Source of the DNA: an uncultured Planctomycetaceae bacterium
Lineage (GTDB): Bacteria > Planctomycetota > Planctomycetia > Pirellulales > UBA1268
Direction of reading: 5' to 3'
Assembly: GCA_903949225.1 (NCBI GenBank)
Contig: CAJAYZ010000249.1
Location: forward strand, 1 to 21,573
Length of the DNA stretch: 21,573 nucleotides
Below, in pieces: positions 1 to 9,200 of this stretch (within the stretch, counting starts at the first letter, position 1; every line of letters begins with the position of its first letter). Both the position numbers and the translations under genes were made by a program. The notes under the pieces were generated by a model, which saw only the letters and a list, made by a program, of their open reading frames with translations, searched no databases and was not told the DNA's origin.

Positions 1-1062
1 CTCACCTGCGCGATCGACGGCAAGGACGCTGCGATCTGTTTTGACCGCGCCGGCAAGGAGATCTGGCGGCGCTCCCTCGGCACCGAGAAGCCGGGGAAAC
101 ATGCCAAGGCGACCGGCTGCAATCCCTCGCCGGTCACCGATGGGAAGCATGTCTGGGTCTACTTCAAGAGCGGTGAACTCGCCGCGCTCGACCTCGCCAC
201 CGGCGCCGTGGCCTGGCAGGAAAACCTCCAGGAAAGGTTTGGCGAGGACACGCTGTGGTGGGATCTCGGCACGAGCCCGGTGCTCACCAACGACGCGGTC
301 GTCGTGGCGGTGATGCAGACCGGCCCGAGCTACCTCGCCGCCTTCGGCCGCACCGACGGCAAGCTCCTCTGGAAGCACGACCGCAATCTCGATGCCCCGG
401 AGGAGGCGGCGCAGAGCTACTCGACGCCGTTGGTGGTGAAGGGGGAGGAGAAGTTCGGCGAGCCGGCCGAGGTGATCTTCGTCCTCGGTGCCGATCATGT
501 CACGGCCCACGACGCCGCCGACGGCCATGAGCTGTGGCGCGTGGGGGGGCTCAATCCGGCCGGCGAAAAATACTTCCGCTCGATCGCCTCGCCGGTGGTG
601 GCCGGCGATCTCGTCATTGCCCCCTATGCCCGGGGGAGCACGCTCACCGCCGTGAAGCGCGGAGGAAAGGGGGACGTGACGCAGACCCACGTCGCCTGGG
701 CCCGGAAGGATCTCGGCGCCGACGTGCCGACCCCGGCCTTCCAGGAAGGGAAGCTCGTCGTCTGCACCGACCAGGGAAAGGTGGCTTGCCTCGACGCCCC
801 GACTGGCAAAACCCTGTGGGACGGGGAGTTGCCCAAGAACCGTCACGCCTACAGCGCTTCGCCGGTGCTCGTCGACGGGAAGATCCTCGTCACGCGGGAG
901 GATGGCCAGAGCGCTCTCCTCACCGGGCCGGCGGCCGGCGCTGGCCGGTTTGAGGTCGTCGGGGAAGGGAGCGTCGGCGAGATGACGGTGGCGACGCCGG
1001 TGTGCGTCGACGGGGAGATCTTCCTGCGGACGCACGACCGTCTGTGGTGCATCCGGCCGTGA
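1..1062 (+). CDS. PQQ-like beta-propeller repeat protein, C-terminal part
   Basis: The frame is open from the first base of the window to a TGA at 1060-1062, so the 5' end lies outside and 353 residues are visible. At least five blade motifs of the quinoprotein/BamB-like type can be read, each ending in a G-x-x-x-W turn: AGKEIWRRSLG, TGAVAWQENL, DGKLLWKHDRN, DGHELWRVGG and TGKTLWDGEL. These repeats form an eight-bladed propeller in PQQ dehydrogenases and a scaffold in BamB. No dehydrogenase active-site motif is visible, so a non-enzymatic exported propeller, common in planctomycetes, is more likely than an alcohol dehydrogenase. A signal peptide cannot be judged because the N-terminus is missing. 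The next gene starts 100 bp downstream on the same strand behind its own -10-like element, so the two need not be co-transcribed. Confidence 0.88.
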   Translation, partial: LTCAIDGKDAAICFDRAGKEIWRRSLGTEKPGKHAKATGCNPSPVTDGKHVWVYFKSGELAALDLATGAVAWQENLQERFGEDTLWWDLGTSPVLTNDAVVVAVMQTGPSYLAAFGRTDGKLLWKHDRNLDAPEEAAQSYSTPLVVKGEEKFGEPAEVIFVLGADHVTAHDAADGHELWRVGGLNPAGEKYFRSIASPVVAGDLVIAPYARGSTLTAVKRGGKGDVTQTHVAWARKDLGADVPTPAFQEGKLVVCTDQGKVACLDAPTGKTLWDGELPKNRHAYSASPVLVDGKILVTREDGQSALLTGPAAGAGRFEVVGEGSVGEMTVATPVCVDGEIFLRTHDRLWCIRP

Positions 1063-1109
1063 GAAATCCCCGGTCGCAGCGGCGCGGCGGCGTGCCCGGA
1101 AATCGGGGA

Positions 1110-1115
1110 TATGAT
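1110..1115 (+). promoter_or_regulatory. Possible -10 element (TATGAT) for the TPR membrane protein gene
   Basis: TATGAT lies 48 bp upstream of the ATG at 1163 in a short AT-rich patch inside a GC-rich gap. No convincing -35 hexamer was found at 16-18 bp, so this rests on the -10 alone. Confidence 0.25.
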
Positions 1116-1162
1116 TAAGAGAGTGGCTCAGTCCCCTTTTTGAAGCACCGGCAGCGGTATCC

Positions 1163-3289
1163 ATGCAGAAATCGAAGGTCCGGCAGCCGGCGATGGCCGC
1201 GTCGAGCGTCGGCTCGGGCCTCGCTGAGCTCGGTGTTCAGGGGACGGACATTGTCGCTTCGGTCCGCGATCTGCTGTTTCGCGGGGGAGTGATCCTCCTG
1301 GCGGTCCTGTGGATCTATTCCCCCACCTACCATGGCGATTGGCTGTGGGACGACGACTCGATCCTCACCGCCAATCCCGTTGTCCAATCGGCGTCGCTCG
1401 AGGGGCTCTACGACCTCTGGGTCAGCCCGACGGGGGCTGATTACTTCCCCCTCTCCTACACGGCGCTCTGGGCCCAGTGGCCGTTCTTCGGTCTGAACTC
1501 CACCGGCTACCATGCCGTCACGATCCTTCTCCATGCCACCGGATCGCTCCTGTTGTGGCGGCTGCTGGTGGTGATGCGGATCCCGGGGGCGTGGTTGGCC
1601 GGGCTCCTGTTCGCGATCCATCCGGTGTGCGTCGAGAGCGTGGCCTGGGTGTCGGAGATCAAGAACACGATCTCGCTCCCCCTCTTCCTCCTCGCGGCGA
1701 TCTTCTTCGTCAGGCATGACGAGGCGGTGTGGGGCGATGGCTCCGAAGCTGCCGGTCGCACGGGGAGCCGCGATTGGGTGCTGTCGGTCGTTTTTTTCGC
1801 GCTGGCGATGCTCGCCAAGACGTCGGTGGTGATGTTCCCCGTGGTGCTCCTCGTCCATGCCTGGTGGAAGCGGGGGGGGATCACGAAGCGCGACATGGTC
1901 GCGGCGGCGCCGTTCTTCCTCGTCTCTCTCGTGCTCGGGCTGGTCACGATCTACTACCAGCATGGCCGGGCGATCGGGGATGAGAAGATGCCGGTGGCCG
2001 ACCTGTTCACCGTCGTCGGCTTCCTGTCGCGGACGGCCACGGCGGGGATGGCGATTCTGTTCTACCTCTGGGAATCGGTCTTCCCGTTCAGGCTGCTGCC
2101 GATCTATCCGCAATGGCAGGTCAATCCACCGCAACTCTCGCAATTCCTCCCCTGGCCGATCCTCGTCGCGGCCGGTTGCGGGCTGTGGTCGTGCCGAGGC
2201 ACCGCGGCCGCACCGACACTGGCCCGCCATGCGATCTTCGGCCTCGGCTTCTTCCTGCTCATGGTGTTCCCGATCCTCGGCTTCATCACCATCTCCTACA
2301 TGCGGATCACCTGGGTGGCCGACCATTTCAACTATGTGGCGATCATCGGCATCATCGTGCCGCTGTGCGCTGCAGTGGCAGTGTGGTTCGCTTCGGCGCG
2401 GCCGCCCGTCCAGCTTGCGGCCCTCGCCGCGGCGACGGTGCTCCTCGCCAGCCTGGCCGTTTCGTCGTTGCGGTATGCCCACGTCTTCGCTAACGAGGAC
2501 AACCTCTGGACTTACACGCTCGAATCGAATCCCGATGCCTGGCAGGCGCATAACCGGCTCGGGGCGCGGAAGGCGGGCCGCGGTGATGTCGAGGGGGCCC
2601 TCTATCACTTCACCAATTCCACCCGGCTCCGCCCCGATCTCGGCGAGACGCACAACAACCTCGCCACCACCTACATGGCGCTGGGGCGCACCGACGAGGC
2701 GCTCGAGGAGTTTCGGGTGACGACGGAACTCTTGCCGAAGGTGTTTGCCGTGCAGCTGAACCGGGGCAACGCGCTGACCACCGCGGGCCGTAACGAGCAG
2801 GCGGAGAAGTGGTATCAGGATCTCGTTACCCGGTTTCCCGACCAGTTCCAGGCTTGGAACAACCTCGGGATCATTCAGGTGAACAAGGGCAATCGGACGG
2901 AGGGCATCGTCTCGCTCCGCCGTGCCGTCGAGGTCGCCCCCACCCTCGAGGAGCCCCGCCGCAACCTCGACAGCGCGCTCAAGGCCGAGGCGGAGGCGTT
3001 TGCGGTGGCGGGAAAATTCGCCGAAGCCGAGGCGATCTACCGCGACATGCTCAAGTCCTCCCCCGGCGACGTCATGCTCCTCACCAACCACGGCGTGGTG
3101 CTCTACAAGCTCGAACGCAACGACGCCGCGATCACCGCCTTCCGCCGGGCGCTGGCGATCAATCCGGGGGCGAAGGAGGCGGCAGAGAGTCTCGCCGTCG
3201 CCCTCGGCAAGGTGGCCCCGGCACCGGCCCCCCTGGAGACCCAGGAACCGCTTCCATCGACGCTCAGTCCTTCACTCGAGGGACGATAG
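1163..3289 (+). CDS. Multi-spanning membrane protein with C-terminal TPR repeats (TMTC / GT-C-like)
   Basis: The 708-residue protein has two halves. Residues about 38-440 hold many hydrophobic segments. The first extracytoplasmic loop carries an acidic cluster WLWDDDS (D63-D65), as in the catalytic loop of GT-C glycosyltransferases. A conserved-looking H153-P-V-C-V-E158-SVAWVSE stretch resembles the HPVHTEAV region of eukaryotic TMTC O-mannosyltransferases. Residues about 445-680 are tandem TPR motifs (for example ETHNNLATTYMALGRTDEAL and AWNNLGIIQVNKGNRTEG). This domain order matches TMTC-type proteins, so a lipid-linked-sugar glycosyltransferase acting on exported proteins is a reasonable inference, not shown by the sequence. 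The ATG at 1163 is taken as start. An ATG at 1193 is also possible and no strong ribosome site separates them. The gene converges on the CE15 esterase, with 9 bp between stop codons and no visible terminator. Confidence 0.85.
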   Translation: MQKSKVRQPAMAASSVGSGLAELGVQGTDIVASVRDLLFRGGVILLAVLWIYSPTYHGDWLWDDDSILTANPVVQSASLEGLYDLWVSPTGADYFPLSYTALWAQWPFFGLNSTGYHAVTILLHATGSLLLWRLLVVMRIPGAWLAGLLFAIHPVCVESVAWVSEIKNTISLPLFLLAAIFFVRHDEAVWGDGSEAAGRTGSRDWVLSVVFFALAMLAKTSVVMFPVVLLVHAWWKRGGITKRDMVAAAPFFLVSLVLGLVTIYYQHGRAIGDEKMPVADLFTVVGFLSRTATAGMAILFYLWESVFPFRLLPIYPQWQVNPPQLSQFLPWPILVAAGCGLWSCRGTAAAPTLARHAIFGLGFFLLMVFPILGFITISYMRITWVADHFNYVAIIGIIVPLCAAVAVWFASARPPVQLAALAAATVLLASLAVSSLRYAHVFANEDNLWTYTLESNPDAWQAHNRLGARKAGRGDVEGALYHFTNSTRLRPDLGETHNNLATTYMALGRTDEALEEFRVTTELLPKVFAVQLNRGNALTTAGRNEQAEKWYQDLVTRFPDQFQAWNNLGIIQVNKGNRTEGIVSLRRAVEVAPTLEEPRRNLDSALKAEAEAFAVAGKFAEAEAIYRDMLKSSPGDVMLLTNHGVVLYKLERNDAAITAFRRALAINPGAKEAAESLAVALGKVAPAPAPLETQEPLPSTLSPSLEGR

Positions 3290-3298
3290 CCAACTCGT

Positions 3299-4705
3299 TT
3301 ACCGCCCTGCCGCCGCCGGCAGGACGCGCGCTGCGAAGTCGGCAAAGTGGCTCCAGTCGACGGCAGTGATGTCGTGGGGGCCGGAGCGGACGTGATAGCC
3401 GATCGAGCCGCCGATCGCCGTGTCGACCGCGGGGTAGGTGTCGGTGCCGAGCCCGACCTTCCCGAACAGTTCCCACACCGGGCCGGCCGCAACGGCCGCG
3501 AGAAACTCACCGCGCGGGTCGGCCCAGCGATCCTCGACGGCGCTCGACACGTAGAGCGGCCGCGGTGCGGTCATCGCGAGCACGACATGCTGGTCGATCG
3601 GGAGCTCCGTCTCGCGGCCGGCGTAGGTGGCGAAGGTCGGCGCGAACCAATGGGGGAACGACGTCGTGATCCGGTTGACCGTCTCGCCGTAGTTGCGCCG
3701 CTCGAGCGCCGCCCCGCCGCATCCCGATTCATTCGAGACGACCATCGCAAACCGCTCGTCGCCGGCGCCGGCCCACAGCGCCGTCTTCCCGAGGCGCGAG
3801 TGGCCGACGACGATCACGCGCGTGGGGTCGATCTCGGGGAGCGTCACGAGCCAATCGAGGATCCGCGACAGCTGCCAGGCCCACGTGGAGATTGCCCCCG
3901 GTTCGTCGCCGCTCACCATCCGCTCGTCACCGACGGCGTAACCGAGCGACGGGAGGACACTTGCCTTCCGGCCATCGGCATGGTCGGGGAAGACATCGCC
4001 GCAGTAGGCGGTCGCGGTGGCGTAGCCACGGTCGTGGAGGAGCTTGACCGGCCAGCGGCTGGCGAGCGTGCCGCGCGTCGAGGCCTGGGCGTGGTTGTCG
4101 TCGACGCCGGTGTCCTTGCCGTTGGGCACCCAGCCAGACGGGATGCGGACAGCCGGGTCGGTCGACTCGGCGTGGTTGCCACTGAAATTGAGATGGAGAA
4201 ACGTCGGCAGGCGCTCGGGAGTGTCGCCGCGGGACGGCGACGGAAGCTGGGGAGTGTCGCCGCGGGACGGCGACGGAAGCTGGGGAGTGTCGCCGCGGGA
4301 CGGCGACGGAAGATAGAGCAGGACCTCCGTCGCCGGCGCGTCGGGTCCGTGGCCGAGACGGAGTCGGGCCTGGATCCTGGTGGAGCCGTCGGGGCCGGGG
4401 CCGCGCTCGATGTCTTCGGCCGTCACCGGCACGGCCGGCAGCAATCGGCCGTACTCGGTCGATTCAAGGAGCCCGAGCCAGCGCGCGCGGGCGATGGTGC
4501 GCCACGCCTCGGGGGTGGAGACGGCCTCGCCATCGGGGTCCCCTCCCTCGGGGATCATGAGGAGATCGGGGAGGGTGTAGGCCCGCACCTTTGCCTCGTC
4601 GTAGTTGAACTCCTCCTTCGGGGGCTGGGCTGAGGCGTCGGGCGTCATGGACATGGCGAGGTGGAAGGAGAAGAGGGCGATGGTGACAGGGGCATGCAAA
4701 CGCAT
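3299..4705 (-). CDS. Glucuronoyl esterase-like protein, carbohydrate esterase family 15
   Basis: From the ATG at 4705 the product has 468 residues and begins with a Sec-type signal peptide (MRLHAPVTIALF...DASAQ). A GGAG site at 4713-4716 sits 7 nt upstream. The frame extends further upstream, but that part reads as noncoding. The nucleophile motif GHSRLGKTALWAGA (Ser303), the SNESGCGGAALERR stretch with a following G-E, the APRPLYVSSA block and the C-terminal GPHDITAVDW motif (His444) match CE15, whose members cleave ester bonds of glucuronic acid residues in plant or algal polysaccharides. The protein should be periplasmic or secreted. It carries three copies of an 11-residue repeat (PSPSRGDTPQL) at about residues 132-163, in the loop before the conserved LHLNFSGNH strand. 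The gene is divergent from the ThuA/sulfatase operon, suggesting a shared substrate. Confidence 0.93.
   Translation of the reverse strand: MRLHAPVTIALFSFHLAMSMTPDASAQPPKEEFNYDEAKVRAYTLPDLLMIPEGGDPDGEAVSTPEAWRTIARARWLGLLESTEYGRLLPAVPVTAEDIERGPGPDGSTRIQARLRLGHGPDAPATEVLLYLPSPSRGDTPQLPSPSRGDTPQLPSPSRGDTPERLPTFLHLNFSGNHAESTDPAVRIPSGWVPNGKDTGVDDNHAQASTRGTLASRWPVKLLHDRGYATATAYCGDVFPDHADGRKASVLPSLGYAVGDERMVSGDEPGAISTWAWQLSRILDWLVTLPEIDPTRVIVVGHSRLGKTALWAGAGDERFAMVVSNESGCGGAALERRNYGETVNRITTSFPHWFAPTFATYAGRETELPIDQHVVLAMTAPRPLYVSSAVEDRWADPRGEFLAAVAAGPVWELFGKVGLGTDTYPAVDTAIGGSIGYHVRSGPHDITAVDWSHFADFAARVLPAAAGR
4217..4312 (-). repeat. In-frame 33-bp tandem repeat, 2.9 copies, each with a hairpin
   Basis: Copies start at 4217, 4250 and 4283 and appear identical where they overlap. 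Each contains an inverted repeat GTCGCCG-CGGGA-CGGCGAC (first copy 4223-4241): a 7-bp perfect stem with a 5-nt loop. The unit length is a multiple of three, so the esterase frame is kept and the repeat is translated as PSPSRGDTPQL. The hairpin content resembles a REP-like palindromic element that has invaded and multiplied in a coding region. Confidence 0.95.
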
Positions 4706-4904
4706 GGCGAGGCTCCGGAGCGATGCGATCGAGCGGCCCCTGCTCCCGGCGGGGTGGGAGCGGCGTGGGACGGTGAAATCGTACCGAATCGCGGCGGGAG
4801 AGATTGGGTCTGGCCGGCCGGCGGCGGGTGGTTGGGGCGTGTGGTAACATCGCGACGTCAGTGGGGGGAGGCGCATTCCGTGCGCTCCATCCAAAGTCGC
4901 TTTC

Positions 4905-4946
4905 CGCGAGTTAGATCGTATTCACGAGTTAGATCGTCTCCACGAG
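4905..4946. repeat. 18-bp tandem direct repeat upstream of the ThuA gene
   Basis: Two 18-bp units (4905-4922 and 4923-4940) share the core CGAGTTAGATCGT, and a partial third unit (CACGAG) follows. The array ends at the ribosome-binding site of the gene starting at 4954. Period 18 is near two helical turns, so the sites would lie on roughly one DNA face. This could be an operator or an RNA-level site in the 5' leader; its function is unknown. Confidence 0.7.
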
Positions 4947-4953
4947 GTGATGC

Positions 4954-6147
4954 ATGCCGTCGGTTCGTCGCGATGTCCTTCGGTCGATCCTTTCCCTGCT
5001 GGCGGCCGCCATGCTGGGCCTTGCCGGTGTCGGTGCGCATGCCGTCGATGCTGACGGCACGGCGAAGCAGCCGGCCCGGCTCCTCGTCGTCACCGTTACC
5101 AACGGCTTCCGCCACGGTTCGATCGAGACCGCCGAAGGGGTGCTCGAGCGGCTCGGCCGGGAGAGCGGGCAATTTCATGTCGACTACCTTCGACTCCCGC
5201 CGGGGCGGCCCGGGCAGCCGCAGGAGCCGAAGCGGAAGGATGGTACGAGCGACGCCGATTGGAAGCAGCAGGAGGAGGCCTACAAGGCCGACCTCGAGAA
5301 GTTCAAGGTGGCCGATGCGGCTTGGAACAAGACGCTCTCCGAGCTGTTCGCCAAGGCGTTCGCGAAGGATTCGCTCGACCAGTTCGACGGTGTCGTCTTT
5401 TGCAGCACCACCGGCGCTCTGCCGATCCCCAATCTCGACGACTTCCTCGGCTGGGTGAAGCGTGGCAAGACGTTCATCGGCTTCCACGCCGCCGCCGACA
5501 CCTTCAACGCCTCTGATGCCTATCGCGACCTCGTCGGCGGCATCTTCGCCGGCCATCCCTGGAATGCCGGCGACGAGCATGCCTTCGTCGTCAACGATCC
5601 CGGCCATCCGATCGTGAAGAGCCTGCCGGAGGCGTTCCGCTGGAAGGACGAGATCTACCAGTACGACACGCGCTTTGTCCCCGACGATGTCCGCGTCCTT
5701 GTCAGCCTCGACATGCCCCACTCGACGCCGAAGGAGCCGTGGCACGTGCCGGTGAGCTGGATCCGCGACTTCGGCCACGGCCGCGTCTTCTACTCGAACT
5801 TCGGCCACAACGAAGCCACCTGGAACGACAAGAAGTTTCAGGACCACTACCTCGCCGGGATTCTCTGGGCCCTCGGCCGGGTCAACGCGCCAGTGACCCC
5901 GAATCCCGATCTCCAGGCCCGCGAGTATCTCCACGGCGTGCTTGCTGCCGCGGCGGCGGCCGGTGCCGGTGGGGATGCCGCCAAGGCGACGGCCGAGGCC
6001 GAGAAGCTCTGTGCCAAGGCCGATGCGAAGTGCGCTTCAAACCCCGGCTGGGCGCGCTCCTTGAGGCCAATGCTCCTCGAGATCCGCAATGCCGACGCCG
6101 CGGCCCGCACAGCGGCCTACGCGAAGGTGGTCGCCGAGCTCGACTGA
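4954..6147 (+). CDS. Secreted ThuA-like domain protein
   Basis: The product has 397 residues. It starts with a Sec signal peptide (MPSVRRDVLRSILSLLAAAML...GVGAHA) with likely cleavage near residue 30. The ThuA-like fold (class I glutamine-amidotransferase-like) follows: LLVVTVTNGFRHGSIETAEGVL near residues 44-65, FDGVVFCSTTGALPI, TFIGFHAAADTF, DLVGGIFAGHPWN and the late VSWIRDFGHGRVFYSNFGHNEATW block. Residues about 330-397 form an Ala-rich helical tail. ThuA proteins are tied to sugar catabolism, and exported versions are abundant in planctomycetes, often near polysaccharide-degradation genes; the exact reaction is uncertain. The ATG at 4954 follows GAGGTGA (4944-4950). It appears to be the first gene of an operon with the two sulfatase fusions, 79 bp upstream of the first. 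Confidence 0.9.
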   Translation: MPSVRRDVLRSILSLLAAAMLGLAGVGAHAVDADGTAKQPARLLVVTVTNGFRHGSIETAEGVLERLGRESGQFHVDYLRLPPGRPGQPQEPKRKDGTSDADWKQQEEAYKADLEKFKVADAAWNKTLSELFAKAFAKDSLDQFDGVVFCSTTGALPIPNLDDFLGWVKRGKTFIGFHAAADTFNASDAYRDLVGGIFAGHPWNAGDEHAFVVNDPGHPIVKSLPEAFRWKDEIYQYDTRFVPDDVRVLVSLDMPHSTPKEPWHVPVSWIRDFGHGRVFYSNFGHNEATWNDKKFQDHYLAGILWALGRVNAPVTPNPDLQAREYLHGVLAAAAAAGAGGDAAKATAEAEKLCAKADAKCASNPGWARSLRPMLLEIRNADAAARTAAYAKVVAELD

Positions 6148-6185
6148 TCGTCGGTCGTGGTCGGTGGTCACCGGATTTTCCGGGG

Positions 6186-6199
6186 GCCCCGGCCGGGGC
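6186..6199. other. Perfect 14-bp palindrome in the ThuA-sulfatase gap
   Basis: GCCCCGGCCGGGGC is a perfect inverted repeat in the 79-bp gap, and its left half overlaps a competing GGGGGCCCC pairing. There is no T-tract after it, so a simple intrinsic terminator is unlikely. It could be an intercistronic RNA stem, but in DNA this GC-rich it could also be chance. Confidence 0.35.
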
Positions 6200-6226
6200 G
6201 TGTCGCTTCCATCGGAGGTTTCGTCG

Positions 6227-9200
6227 ATGCACGCCCGGCTCGGCTCGGTGGTCGTCGGTTGGCTCGTGGTCGTCGTCGAGCTATGGATCGGTGCGCTCGT
6301 GCGGCCAGCCCTGGCCGACCCGGCCCGGCCGAACGTCCTTGTGATCCTCGCCGACGATCTCGGCTTCTCCGACCTCGGCGCGTATGGCGGCGAGATCGAC
6401 ACGCCGCACCTCGATCGGCTGGCGCGTGGGGGACTGCGGTTTACGCAGGCCACGAACACGGCCCGTTGCTGGCCGAGCCGGGCGGCGCTCCTCACCGGCT
6501 TTTATCCGCAGGCGATTCATCGCGATGCGCTGCCGGCCGGTGACGGCCGCGAGGGACTTCCCGGTGGGGCCCAGGGAAAGCGTCCCCCGTGGGCAAAACT
6601 CCTGCCAGAGCTCCTCAAAGCCGCGGGCTATCGCAGCTATCACTCGGGCAAATGGCATGTCGACGGGCTGCCGCTGGCGGAGGGATTTGACCGTTCGCTC
6701 GACGTCACCGGCACCGGCCAGAGCAACTTCTTCGACCCCAGTGGCGTGACGGTGGAGGGGAAGCCGCATCCTCAAAGCGACGACTTCTACGCTACGACCG
6801 CGATCGGGGACCATGCGGTGGCTTGTCTCCGCAGTCACGCCGTCGATCATTCGGGAAAACCGTTCTTCCAGTACGTCGCCTTCACTGCCCCCCACTTTCC
6901 GCTCCAGGCGCCTCAGGCCCTGATCGATGCATACCGCGAGCGCTACCGGGCGGGCTGGGAGGCGATCCGCGCCGCTCGCCATGCTCGTCAGCTCGCCGCG
7001 GGAATCGTTACCGGGCCGATGTCGGAGATCGAGCGCGACCTCGGCCCTCCCTATCCCTTCCCAGAGGCGCTTCAGACGCTCGGAGCGGGTGAGGTCGATC
7101 GCCCCCTCGAATGGGAGCGGCTCAGTCCAGAGCAGCAGGACTTCCAGGCGACGAAGATGGCGATCCACGCCGCGATGGTCGAGGCGATGGACGACCAGGT
7201 CGGCCGGATTCTCGATCAGCTCGAGGCGATGCAGCGTCTCGACGACACGCTGATCCTCTTTGCCAGCGACAACGGGGCCTCGGCCGAGATCATGGTCCGC
7301 GGTGAGGGGCACGACCCGGCCGCGCCCCCCGGCTCGCGGAAGAGTTTCTTGTGTTTGGGGCCGGGGTGGTCGAGCGCCGCAAACACCCCCTTCCGCCGTC
7401 ACAAGACCTGGGTCCACGAAGGAGGGATCGCGACGCCGTGGATCGTCCATTGGCCGCGCGGTTTGCCGGAAGGGAGTGCGGGGGAGCTGCGCCACCAGCC
7501 GGTTCACCTCATCGATGTGGCCCCCACGGTGATGGAGCTGGCCGGCGCGGAGCAGCCACCATTCCTCCTCGACGGCACGCTCGTGCCACCGATGCAGGGG
7601 CGGAGTTTTTCGAGTCTCCTCGCTGATGCAAGCGCCCCCTCTCTCCGCGAGACGTCGTGGTGGTGTCACGAGGGGCACCGGGCCGTGCGCGTGGCGGATA
7701 AGAAGCTCGTGGCAGCCAAGGGGGAGCCTTGGGCGCTCCACGATCTGGCCACCGATCGGGCCGAGACGGTCGACCTCGCCGCCGCCGAGCCCGACACGGT
7801 CGCTAGGCTCGAGCGGGAGTGGCTGCGGATCGCTGACGACTGCCGGTTGGGTGCGGCTTGGGCGTCGGTTGCGCCGGCCGCCGCCGCGTTGCCACATCGC
7901 CCGCCGAACGTCGTCATCGTCTTTGCCGACGACCTCGGCTACGGCGATCCTGCCTGCTACGGGGGAAAGGCCGCCGCCACGCCCCACCTCGATCGGCTCG
8001 CCCGCGAAGGGATCCGCTTCACCGACTTCCACGTCGCCCAGCCCGTCTGCTCGGCGTCACGGGCGGCGCTCCTCACCGGCTGTTACCCCAACCGGATCGG
8101 CATCGCAGGCGCGCTTGGCCCCAATGCCCGCCACGGCATCGCCGCCGCCGAGACGACGCTTGCCGAAGCCCTCCGCGGCCGCGGCTACCGCACCGGCATG
8201 GTGGGCAAGTGGCACCTCGGCCACCGCGCTCCCTTCCTCCCCACCCGTCACGGTTTCGACGAATGGTTTGGGCTCCCCTATTCCAACGACATGTGGCCCC
8301 ACCACCCGGAGGCGGCGCCGGGGAGCTTTCCGCCGCTGCCGCTGTTCGATGGCGAGCGGGTCATCGACGACGACGTCACGCCGGAGGAGCAAGCGACCCT
8401 CACCGCGCGGTACGCCGAGCGCGCCGTCGCTTTTCTCGACCGTGCGCAGGAGGACGACCGGCCGTTCTTCCTTTATTTGGCCCACTCGATGCCGCACGTG
8501 CCGCTCTATGCCGGCGCCGCGTTCGCCGGCACCACCCCCGGCGGGCTCTACGGCGATGTCCTGGCAGAGATCGACGCCTCGGTGGGAGGCATCCTTGCGG
8601 CCCTCGAGCGGACCGGAAAGCTCGACGACACGCTCGTGCTGTTCACGAGCGACAACGGCCCCTGGCTCTCCTACGGCAATCATGCCGGCAGCGCCGGGCT
8701 TCTCCGTGAGGGGAAGGGGACGGTGTTCGAGGGGGGGGTGCGCGTGCCGTGCCTAGCGCGGCTGCCGGGGGTGATTCCCGCGGGGAGCATCTGCGCCGCG
8801 CCGGCGATGACGATCGATCTTCTCCCCACCGTGCTCCGTCTTACCGGGGAGCCGGTGGCGGTCGATGCCGATGGTCGGGGCACGATCGACGGCCGGCGGA
8901 TCGACGGCCGCGACATCAGCGGTCTCCTCCGCGGCGAGCCCGCGGCGAGCGCTGTCGCCGCCGAGCGCACCTATGGCTTTTGGTATCTCGACAACGAGCT
9001 TCAGGCGGTTCGTCGGGGGCGATACAAGCTCCTCCTACCGCACACGGCGCGGACGCTTGCCGGCGGGGCTCCGGGGGCGGCTTCGGGGGCTGATGGGGTG
9101 CCGGCGAAATACCGGCCGCTGCCGGTGGAACGAATGCTTGTCGATCTCGAGGCCGATCCCGGAGAGACGACCGACGTGGCGGGGGATCATCCCGAGGTCG

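Noticed and set aside
1115..3091. A 658-codon open frame antisense to the membrane/TPR gene
   Set aside because: It is rich in Arg, Glu, Asp, Gly and His with no recognisable domain and lies opposite a gene with clear TPR and membrane features. Long antisense frames are expected in GC-rich coding DNA.
4706..4894. N-terminal extension of the CE15 gene to 4894
   Set aside because: The extension is Arg/Pro/Ser-rich and would bury the signal peptide. The ATG at 4705 has a GGAG site and begins a normal signal sequence.
6089..6226. Longer start of the three-sulfatase gene at 6089, overlapping the ThuA gene
   Set aside because: The ATG at 6227 has GGAGG at good spacing and starts a signal peptide; the extra 46 residues are Arg/Ser/Pro-rich.
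6281..8032. A 583-codon minus-strand frame opposite sulfatase domain 1
   Set aside because: Same reason: shadow of a conserved plus-strand domain, with no signal peptide, motif or ribosome site.
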